DNA from: Durusdinium trenchii
Lineage: Eukaryota > Sar > Dinophyceae > Suessiales > Symbiodiniaceae
NCBI GenBank assembly: GCA_963970005.1
Contig: CAXAMN010004213.1
Span: forward strand, 302,015-366,014
Direction: 5' to 3'
DNA: 64,000 bases
In this document: positions 24,850 to 34,279 of the stretch, in pieces
Layout of the letters: each line of letters opens with the position of its first letter
How positions within the stretch are numbered: position 1 is the first letter of the stretch
Notes under the pieces: generated by a model
What the model was told of the DNA's origin: nothing
Databases searched by the model: none
The model's input: the letters and a program-made list of their open reading frames with translations, nothing else
Position numbers and translations under genes: made by a program

Positions 24850-24965
24850 GGACCCTCCGTTCAGGGACCGGGGCCGTACCCGAATCCTCTGGAGGGGTCC
24901 GGACCCGAACCAATCCCTATGGATTCGAGGGACCTGTCGGGCTGTTTGGAGCGTCTCGTGAAACC
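24850..24965. repeat. Dispersed repeat related to 60803-60892
   Basis: Contains GGAGGGGTCCGGACCC, a GAGGGACC block and a GGCTGTTTGGAGCGTCT block in the same order as the copy near 60.8 kb. Internal GC-rich words are self-complementary. It is a diverged copy. Confidence 0.5.
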
Positions 24966-26297
24966 AGTCCACCAGAATGCGCTGGTCGCGCAGGTCAATG
25001 ACCTGCTTTAGTTGGAGATGCCAAGTAACTCGCAGGACTTCAAGCTCCTGGCTGGTTGTGAGTCGGTTCCGTGTGGGTTCTTTCGACATCCAACCACCCT
25101 TTCAGAACCCTACTGCCCTCCGGAGGGTCCAAGGAGTGTTTGGACATCTTCAAAAGGCCATGGTTTGCTCGTCCTCGTTTGACCTTCTGAGACTCGGGTC
25201 CCCAAGGCTCGAACACGCGCTCAAGGCCGAGCGCCGAAACAGCTCGAACCAAAAACACCTGAAACGGCTCGTCCGGTCTGCCGAGGTATCTGCGATGGTC
25301 TGTTGCACTTGGCATTTATGGACCATATATATATATATATCTATAAGCAACCTAAAGTATTGTTCTGTTGAGCCACACAACACTTGGTGTCTTGTCCAAA
25401 GGATACCAAACGATACAGCAGGGCGATACGACAAGGTCGGACCATTAAGGGGGTGGATTTGAGAGGGGTGGTCCCAGTCCATGTTTGATTCGGTTTTATC
25501 TGTTTTTTATCGACGTGCGATCCAAGGATAGATCATGATTTTGACAGCATGTTCTTCAAAAATCATACCATCTCCTGCAGGTGTCCAGGATTCTTTTCAT
25601 GCCCTCCATCGGCCGATGCGGATGCGGTTTTTTGTTTTGGCGCCTGCGGATCTGCAGGGCCCTGCACCTGGGTCACCAGGGACACGCAGATCACGGTCAA
25701 CCTATCAGGGTTTAGAGCTCCGGGTTTTGACCCGCGGCCACTCCTGGGCCCCGAAGATGGAAAGGAATCCAAGATATGAACGAAGGATTCCTATGCTTTG
25801 GTGGGTCGAAGTGCACTTTTGGGCATCAGATCGCAAATTCTTGAACTCATTGCCTCGATTGCACTATGAAAAATCACTCATTCAAGGATGTTATAATAGT
25901 TGTCCATTGAAAACTGTTCATCAAGAGCTGGTCCAGCTCAGGCTGCCCGGCCCGCAAGCGAACGTTGTAGTCCTCGCGACCGCTCGCGATCGTGACAGCG
26001 CTAAACGTGTGAGATGGACATTCACTTCGTCCGATCATGGCGACATCTGTTTGGTGGGGAAAGAAAAGAACATGCGGTCATGCGGTGTCAAAAGGGACTC
26101 TTTGTGGTCAAAAAGGACTCTTAGTGGCTCAGTCCGTAAATTCCGTAAGTCATTTCTTTATCGTGTTTGGTCAGGTCGGGGCCTGGGAGATTGCAATCTC
26201 GGCGTGATGGGCGAGAAAAACTGCACAGTGCAGGGTCGAAACGATTCGACTGAACCCGAGGGGCCAATCCACACGACGAGTATCGAAAGGTCGGGAG

Positions 26298-26325
26298 GTG
26301 ACATGGGCTCCGGAGCCCATGTCAC
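26298..26325. repeat. Perfect 28-bp palindrome
   Basis: GTGACATGGGCTCC is followed immediately by its exact reverse complement with no loop. No tandem copies and no obvious promoter context. Could form a cruciform, or be the junction of a foldback element. Confidence 0.85.
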
Positions 26326-26800
26326 ATGTCCACATCGATCGCAGTCATTGTAATCCCATGGCCACAAGACATGGTGGTAGTTGGGACAAGTCTCCTTTGA
26401 AGAGGTAAGTGATGAAGTCTGACGTTAGTTCCAGTGGAGTGGGACGAATCTCAACAGAAACAAGTCTCCCAGCGGTTCCAAGGCAAGTATCAGCCAATTC
26501 ATTGAACAGTATCATCCAACTGATACCAACTCCCGTTGAAGAATAACTCCTGAACCAAGATGAAAACTTTGTTCGCCAAAACAACGCAAAGCACCGTGGA
26601 ATCAATCATCGCGGCTTCTCTCCATGCATAAGTCTAACCTGAACCACCCAACAACTGAAAATTTTTAGTGATTTTCACTTTCCCAACGTTTTAGTAGTTT
26701 CCAACGTTTTGATAAGAAAACCGACGACCTCACCAGCACATCGACACACCGCCCACATCTGCGCACACACTATGCTGGCCTTGGCAGCACTTGCTCCTTT

Positions 26801-29263
26801 TCAACGCTTCTTGGCTGATTGTTTGAGTTTGTTGAACTGCACGGCATACAAACCTAAGCACTTCCTCATACAGGAAATGCTCAGTGTAGCTCCATGGCAC
26901 GAGCGTGCCACACGTGACACACGTCCTATGAAATCTTCATCATTCCAGCATGCTGTTGCCATGGGGCTTATGCACCATGACGATAGTGAAATCGAAATTT
27001 CCCTCATCATGTGTGCTTTTGGCCGAATACGGAATAGTTTCAGGCCATCTCGATGAGCAAGGGTCGCTAGATAGCAGTATCCTTCCTTACACAATCATGA
27101 TTGCATAGAGTGCCATGCGATAGAGGCAGTGTGCATGAACCATGAACCAATATTAGGCTAGGCACACAAAGGTTGTTTGCCGCCGCACTGGCTGCAAAGC
27201 TGGCTTCTGGTGGTAGGAAGATTCCATGATCGTAGAAGATGTCAAAGAGAGAATTGGCTTGGCAGATCGTGTAGCGCATGTATTCCAATGGCTGGTTGTT
27301 GCAGTCCTAGGTTTGGAAGTACGTGCTTTAAATCTGAGGCTATCCTGCTGGCATCAACCTTTCTGCACAGAACAGCTGGAGAAGCACAAAAGACAGCCAC
27401 CTGGCTTATTAGTTGCATGGCATGGTTTCACGACCGTATATAACAAATTAAACTGACCATGACTCCAGCTCTAAAAGTAAAGCCTGCAGCCACCTGCACA
27501 CGACCGCTGTGTCGTGCCCCTTCCCTGCAATAGACACCGGGAATGCCTGTGTCCTTAGCTATATGGAGAGCGCGGTATAGGGTGGTGGAACCATACAGGA
27601 GTTTCAGCGCTATGACCAACCACTGGCCAACATAGAAAACTATTTGGGCAAAGCCTTGAGACGAGTTCATCCCAAACTTCTTTGTGGACCACGACTCACA
27701 GGCGTTGTAGCGGTTCGTGTCGTGGCAAAACGCCTGAAACCTCGAGAAGGCCTCCAACAATTTGTCATCCATTTTGTTTGAACCGGTTGGGAACACTCCC
27801 ATCCTAGCCATCCAGACTATCATTGACGCGGCCATGTCGCATCCGAATCCAATATGGAACGTGTGAACTATGTCCGGTCGGATGGACGATACATTCCCTC
27901 CACCGGGTACAGAGGAGAACACGTTGCCTTCTCGCTTGAATGGGCTTCTTCCAGGATCACCACGCCAAGGTGCATTGGAATCCATTCGGTACCACGCCTT
28001 CAGGGCGCGCATGGGTGCACAGTAACTCAGTATATACATGTATTACAACCCATCACTTGCAAACAATCAAAGCCCCAATGCTTCCCGGCAGCTCCTCGCC
28101 AGAACAAAGGTGGCACTTTCTTGTGCTTGTGAAGCCTGTCTGTAGTGAAAATGCCTGCAGCGGCAGGCAGCACTCTCTACTCTTGACAAACACTTGCGAG
28201 GTGTGCCAGGTCAATGCATGCATGCACATCATAATTGCATAAACATCAACCATGCACCTTTCGGAGATATGGCCAATCTCCTTTCCCGGCCAGGTAGATT
28301 AGCCGAAAGTGAAAGTTTTTCACCTTGCAGGGTACGTGCAGGTTTTCCTTATCAGGGATGGTTCTGACAACGGTTTGAAAGTGGTGCATGTACATGACTC
28401 TTAAACCCCCGGCCACCTTTGCACCATCAAAGAACAGCTTCCGCATTTCTTGGGCCCAACTGGCGTTGATGTCACGGAGGGTCTTTTCACCAAAGAAGAG
28501 CCGGCTGGAGATACAAGAATGCAGCAGCCTGCTAGTAAAGCTATGCCTGGGCGGACTTGCGATGCATGGATTAGTGATGACTTGCCATAAAGAAAAATAG
28601 GCCCGGCCCTCCCCCAAAACGACTGTTTGCGGAAAAGGTGCCCTGATGTATTGGTGGTATGTGGACCCAGGTGAGATATCACCAATTGCCAGCTTTGGAC
28701 CATAAAGGCAAGGGACCTCAGTCCCCTGCCCTCATCTCCATGAACCATGTACGGTATCGCCGATGAAAAGTCCACACCCTCAAGGCTGTAGATTGGGTGC
28801 GTTGGATCACACCTTTTGTAAACATCCCAAAACCAAGTAAACAGACTTCGCCAGCCCTTTTCTTGGTCTAACCGGAAGCCACCCAGCATGATCTCCGGGT
28901 AGGACTCGCCCAGCACTTGCAACCATGATGTCATTGATAAGGTGGGCCAAAACATATCCATGGTCCTCACCCTGGGTTTCCGTAGCTGAATGGTTGTGGG
29001 AACCGTGACAACCTCTATAGGCAAGGTGACTCCTGCCTTGTGGATGCACCGCCGGAGGTTTCTGTCAGCGTTCGACTTGTGCTTCTCGGTGGATGCAATG
29101 CGGCAAAGCAAATCTCCCGTTCCTCAGCCGCAAACCAGTCTTGGAGCCCAAACTTTGGACACATGAGATTTGAGAGCTTAATGGTTTTGCAAACTCTTGC
29201 AATAGATTGCTGAAAAGGTTCGTTTTGATCCACGACTAATTGCAATTGCAGCAGTGCGGCCAA
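26801..29263 (-). CDS. Multi-exon gene of an uncharacterised dinoflagellate family
   Basis: Exons on the minus strand join in one order. Near the start is a basic segment (HKSNADRNLRRCIHKAG), then Trp-rich sequence leading to IPYMVHGDEGRGL. A GC-AG intron (28641-28547) gives NTSG joined to HSFTSRLLHSC. Then come YLAGKGDWPYLRK, a GT-AG intron (28257-28155) and a Cys/His segment (GFTSTRKCHLC). Next are an exon with PDIVHTFHIGFGCDMAASM, a helical segment near 27200, and a last exon with CWNDEDFIGRVSRVA that ends KKR-stop (TGA 26801-26803). I recall this motif order (HGDEGRG, KGDWP.LR, GFTS.R.CH.C, DEDF.G) from many gene models of Symbiodiniaceae, with no assigned function. The conserved acidic and Cys/His residues would fit a metal-dependent, perhaps transposase-derived, enzyme, but that is speculation. 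The first exon and the intron near 28100 are not resolved; no GT or GC donor fits the frame there. Confidence 0.6.
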
Positions 29264-29727
29264 CTTTCACAGCAGACTCAGCCTCAAAACAGAATCGATG
29301 TATAATTTACATTGCTCATATCAAGTTCTCACACAAAGCCCACTGAAGCAAAGAAACCCCAGAAAAATAGTTCTCCAAAATCGCTGCTGCATGCTCTTCA
29401 TCTTGTTGCAACTGTTGGGTCAAGTCTGGGTCTCCTGCGAAACGGAGATTGAATTATATCGAATCATGTTATCCCATGCAGTCCTCCAACCATTGAAGCG
29501 AAGTGGCCGCGGACATGATCACCTGGCCAGCGATATAGTCACACCGGGCGTCACAAGGTCTTGAAACAGATTTCAGCTGGTAGTGGGTATGGTTGGACCC
29601 TTTTTGTTCCACTTTTGTCTCTAGCTCACCACACATAGGTGGAATCCCCAGTTTGCTGACTCACACGGCACTGCAAAGCCGTGAAAACGTCAAAATTGCG
29701 CTACATATGTCATGAGCGCTTCTAGAT

Positions 29728-32309
29728 CTACTTGGATGGCTTGGCCTTGGCCTTTTTCTTGGGCACCTTGGCCTGACTCCCAGGTTCACCCTGAGCAGCG
29801 CCGGAGCGCTTCTGCGAAGGCGCAGATGGGGCAGATTTGGCTTTCGGTTTGGCCTTGGCCTTCACAATCTTGAGAGTCCTGGGCAGGAAAAGAGCTGACC
29901 AGGAACCTAAATCAAAAACATGTGAACAGCACACTTGTGAGTTGTTTAGTGCACCGCTAGGTGGCCTTGCGCGGCTCATCATGTTGTTGACACGCACATC
30001 TGATTTGGTGCACGCGATGAAGATATCACGAAGCTGGCCTTTGGAGTCCTCCTCATGAGTCACAACATTTTTTTGAACGCTTGATCACTTAAATTGAAAC
30101 ATAAACAGGGTGGCACACTGCATGACTTTATAGAGTTGGAAGCCATGGGACACTCGGACACTCCACCGTGCAATGGTTCTCTTGGAAAGTCTGCAACTTG
30201 TCGTAGGCAGTCTTGTAGGCAGTGCGGTCCATCTTAAGTTGCTTCAAGATCCTAGTGTCGCTTTGTTCCGGATATATATATATATGATCTATTATAATAT
30301 ATACATATGCGCAACACCATCTGCGGCAAGGCACTCTGATGCTCTTGGAGAAGAGCAGCCATTCAAACGATCCTGCCACACGTATATAGTATATATTATT
30401 GCATATCGGTCGAACAAAATTCAGGGTCCTGCTGTTCATCGATTTTGTCAAGCTTCTTCCCCATTTGCTCAAGAAAGCTCGAGATATAGCCTAACATTGA
30501 ATGTCTCACCCCCAAATCCCACCCCAAAGAGATACGTACATCACCACATCAACCTTAACATACTAGCCTAGCTACAAAAGGGATCTTGGTTCTGCTGAAT
30601 CATTGGCAGGTTCTGCACTTTAGCCGCGGCAGCGCTCTGTGCCAAGATCTGGGCCCCTGCGCTGTTTGAAGCACCTCGCCTGAGCGGAACGGGGACGTGG
30701 GTATATATGTGTGTGTACAGGTTTTCAGACTGCATCTTGGGGATTCGATCTGAAAACCAGGCTAGGCACATAATCGCTTGATCGGCCGACAAATCCCCAA
30801 AGTTCAACAAAGAACCTGAAGGATCAGATACCTCCATTGTTCCTCCACCCTCAGCTTCTCGTCGTCGTGTTGACGTGAAATCGAAACCAGATTCTGTGGG
30901 AACTCGGTACTCAAGTTCACCATGCACTTCATTTTTCCTGCTCAAATTCCGTGCCACAGCCCACTGTTTCGCATTCGCAATCATCGACCTACAGTTGCAC
31001 GTTAAGAAGAAACACCGATTAAGGGTATGTGCTACACATCATGGATATCTTTAAGGTGAGGACTCACTCCATCCCAAAGCCTTCATGGAAATGTCCGTGT
31101 GCCACCCGCCCTTCACCTTATTCGATTCCTCCTCCGATACATAGTGTTTCACCCTCAACTCCATGGCCTCAAGGCTCCCACCAGCCTCCCGCAAAATATC
31201 GGCCAGCTTGTCTCCTTGGCAGCGGCGGTTGAATAGCAATCCGACGGCATGAGAGGCTGCCAAAAAACATGACCATGTGGTTGTTTGAAGTTTCTTGCAT
31301 GCTACTATGTCTCGCTTCGATTTGTCGTTAAACATTTGCAAGACTTCTGGGCTAGCGATTGTCTTCCCATTGCGCCCTCTGCAGTAGCGCTTCAGCCTTG
31401 GCTAGACCGTTGAGAGGACAGTATAGCTACTATAGCGCGTGACCGTTTCATCAAAATCACAAGAATGACAAGAAACTGCCAATAAGTACCCCCCTCATAG
31501 ATACTTCGTTTTTCATTCTCAGCGGGGCATGGGTGGGAAGGTGCCTGCTGGGCCGGCTCTGTGGGTGAAGTGTGGTGGGTGGGTGGATGAACCTCCTCAG
31601 CGGCGTTGTTCAACACCTGCGGGGCAGTCTTGTTGGCGCCATCTTCACAGAACGTGTCAGTCAGAAAGCTCGGACTGCCCTGCGGAGTAAGCAGCCCGGG
31701 AGGAGTGGGGGGACGGCCATTCCCTTCCCTTTGCATCCCATTCCCTGCACCATCTGGGGAAGGAAGTGGATCCATTGAATCCACATAATGGACTGTTGCA
31801 TCTCCCTGACTACGTCGTTGGAAATGATCACGTTTCTCTTGAGCACTTGGGGTCGCCAAAACCGCAGAAGGCGCAGAAGGCAAACCAGGAGTAAATGGTC
31901 CTCCCATCGCCATTGATGGAACCTGGAATAGATCACCTTGGCCACACTGGCTTAACATGAAATTATAATATATATATATGTTGCAAGTGTACTTAAGATG
32001 AGTCACGTCCACATGCACCTGGATCCCCCCCTCCATGAAGTCCCAACTCAATCTGAAGCTCCTGCACTGCCTTCTGAGCTGCCTAGGCTCCGTGTTTGTA
32101 GGATTATGGGTGGTTTTGGGTCATATTCATGCATGATCTTCATATGCATGAAACGAAGAAACATATGCGTCCACCATCCAAGGTACAGCTATTTGGCCTG
32201 CCAGGGGGTCTTCATCTCCACCAGGACTGGATGCAGTACCCTGAGTTAACATCAGCCCCTCGTCAAAAGTGCGGCACGACTTCGGAGGAATAGCTGGCGG
32301 CGTTGACAT
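29728..32309 (-). CDS. 3' exons: Pro-rich and Lys/Ala-rich nuclear-type protein segments
   Basis: Several minus-strand exon-like frames follow the methyltransferase-like exons. A Pro/Ser-rich segment (31392-31960) is followed by a helical segment ending near GGWHTDISMKALGWS (31051-31341). An acidic, Ser/Gly-rich segment (30568-30984) follows. The last exon is Lys/Ala/Pro-rich (KIVKAKAKPKAKSAP onwards), resembles a nuclear localisation or chromatin-binding tail, and stops at TAG 29728-29730. Candidate acceptors such as CCAG before 31920 and CCCAG near 29880 are present. Whether these exons belong to the gene at 32700-37950 or form a separate gene is not clear, because the exon at 32700 can itself end in a stop. 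Function unknown. Confidence 0.4.
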
Positions 32310-32520
32310 GCGAGGCCAAGATACACTACGTCAAGCTTTTGCCCAAAAAAGCTATAACACAGAGAACAACATGCACACTCCATGTTCTTGAACATAATGT
32401 TCCAATACAAATTCTGTATACATCATTGCCACACATTTTTTTTGTGGCAAAGTTCCCGATCTAGCAAGTTCACACGGCAAATTTCAGGAGATATACAAAG
32501 TCAAAACTACGAGAAATCTT

Positions 32521-32582
32521 GATTTGCGGGAGTTTGCTCGATTTGCGGGATTTTTGCGGGTTTTTGCGGGAGTTTTGCGGGT
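32521..32582. repeat. Short array of TTTTTGCGGG units
   Basis: Five imperfect copies of a 10-12 bp unit built on TTTGCGGG, between the exon ending near 32700 and the exon near 32309. Probably intronic or intergenic. Confidence 0.75.
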
Positions 32583-32699
32583 AAAGTTGGTAGAGCAAAA
32601 TGGGTTCCAGTGCGTATCCTGATCAACGCCGTGTGCATTCGAATGTGCAAATGAATTTGCCTGTCAGAAAAGGCCGGTAGCCACTCACTTTAGACCCCT

Positions 32700-34279
32700 T
32701 CATTCAATCCAAAAGCCCAAAAGGATCGGGCTCGTCCGGTACCTTGGCTCGAACACGTGCTTTGCACTTTGCACACAGTGCAACCTCCTCTCCAATTCTA
32801 ACATATGGGTTCTAGTCTGTTGAAACCATGTCACGGACAGAAGGTCTTTGGTAAACTTCTCCATGGTCGGTTGCCATTCAGCAGGTATAGAGAGCCGCTT
32901 GTTGGAGTAGAGGTATAAGTAGCATTCCCGGAGTTTGGCGTCCGGCCAAACATCTCCAAGCTCAAGCGATTTAAACAATGATAAGTCTGACTGGGCCTCA
33001 AATTTGTACTTCTGTCTAAGAGTGGGGATTGCTTTTTTGAACAACTTGTTGGAATCAACGAGTTGAAGCAGTGCCCGTCCTAGTCCAGGCGGATATTGCC
33101 TAGGTGTTGAACAGTCAAGGGTCCGCGTGTACGTACTATTTGTTACCTACCGCTTGCTTAGTTCTGGGCTGCGTTCCTTTGAGTGAGGAGGATCCACAAA
33201 AACCCATGGTGCCATCCTTCTTCACATATTTGCCTCATGAATGTTTCAAAAGCTATATAGCTAGTTAATTGTTTCCAAGTGCGCACAGGCATGGCAATAT
33301 GAGAACCACACGTGTTGTCTTAACTGTAGCTTTCTTCTCTTTGACCGCCTTCTTCAATTTGCCTTTATCCTGGGTTGCATGGCATGATCACCACAGGGTT
33401 CATGAAAGAACACACGGAACAGGTCTTTAAGGGAGGGGCCAGGCCCAAGACCAAGCACCTTTGCACACTCCACACTGTCGTTCTCTTGGGGCACTTCGCG
33501 CCGTGGTGGAGCATCCAAAAGTTGTTCCTCCAAACCTCATATCGGATCCGAGACGATTGAGTGTGCACATGTTGTCCATTGACGCTCATGCCATTCTTCA
33601 AACAACACATGCACGCAGCTAGCAGTCCAGCAACCACCGCAACTTTGTTGCAAAGCCAAGATAGTCGTGGGTGGTTTGGGAACACATCTGAAGACCCCAT
33701 GGGTTGCTCGCAAAGGAAGTTGCAGTGGAGGGCTATGCTAAGAAGCATAATCACAACACACCTGCAAACCGGAAACAACAAAACACATCAAACCTAACAC
33801 GGAGGACATGCAATGTCACACAACAACTCTCACCTTGAAATCATTTGATTAGCACCAGTTATCCATTCTTTGCTTAGATCTCCGAAGCAATTCATACACG
33901 ACCGCCAGGACGTGCCACGAGAGATCCGAGTCCAGCTCCCGCAAACGGGTGCCATCAAATGAAGGGCTCCAGGACTGCTTTGCAATACCAGCAGAATTGC
34001 TAGCCTCAGTGTTGATATCGATAATATCATGCGCGGTACATGCTTCAAACACACGCCCAATTTGACATATGCAGAATTGCAAATAAAGAACGCTAGGCCA
34101 GCACTGGAATTGATGTCCATAGAATGGGAGTCTCGAAGTTCAAATGAAGCAACTCGGTGGTTTGGGTCATTCCTGAATATATTTGATACTGCCCCTTCTC
34201 CACTAAAGAATTCCACCATGGTCCAGCGAATGCCACAGTCAACATTCTCGGTCCACATCAAAAGCATGACTATTCCCAA
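32700..34279 (-). CDS. Methyltransferase-like domain exons (SG loop, PVC, EQP, YPPG motifs)
   Basis: Six exons give one continuous frame: WTMVEFFSGEGAVSNIF (motif I-like loop), SSAGLAFFI joined to SILLVLQSSPGALHL, MAPVCGSWTRISRGTS (PVC at the position of the catalytic PC of cytosine-C5 methyltransferases), GANQMISR joined to CVVIMLLS, FLCEQPMGSSDVFPNHPR (EQP), and VWRNNFWMLHHGAKCPKRTT. VWS then joins DKGKLKKAVKEKK, KTTR joins KYVKKDGTMGFCG, and KGTQPRTK joins QYPPGLGRALLQ. Introns are 34080-34000 (GC-AG), 33833-33762 (GT-AG), 33466-33370 (GT-AG), 33311-33234 (GT-AG) and 33157-33100 (GC-AG). The motif order resembles a Rossmann-fold methyltransferase, and I recall it as a large dinoflagellate family. 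Substrate and activity are unknown. The last frame ends at TGA 32700-32702, but an upstream splice donor could bypass that stop. Confidence 0.65.

Larger units (their letters stand above)
22829..26800. other. Intergenic stretch without a supportable gene
   Basis: About 4 kb. A 272-codon plus-strand frame (25535-26353) has no recognisable motif and overlaps a perfect palindrome, so I do not call it. A dispersed repeat related to 60803-60892 lies at about 24850-24965. A TA-rich tract occurs at about 25325-25341. Confidence 0.5.

Noticed and set aside
25535..26353. 272-codon plus-strand open frame
   Set aside because: No motif, no splice or neighbour support, and its end crosses a perfect palindrome. 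Probably chance.
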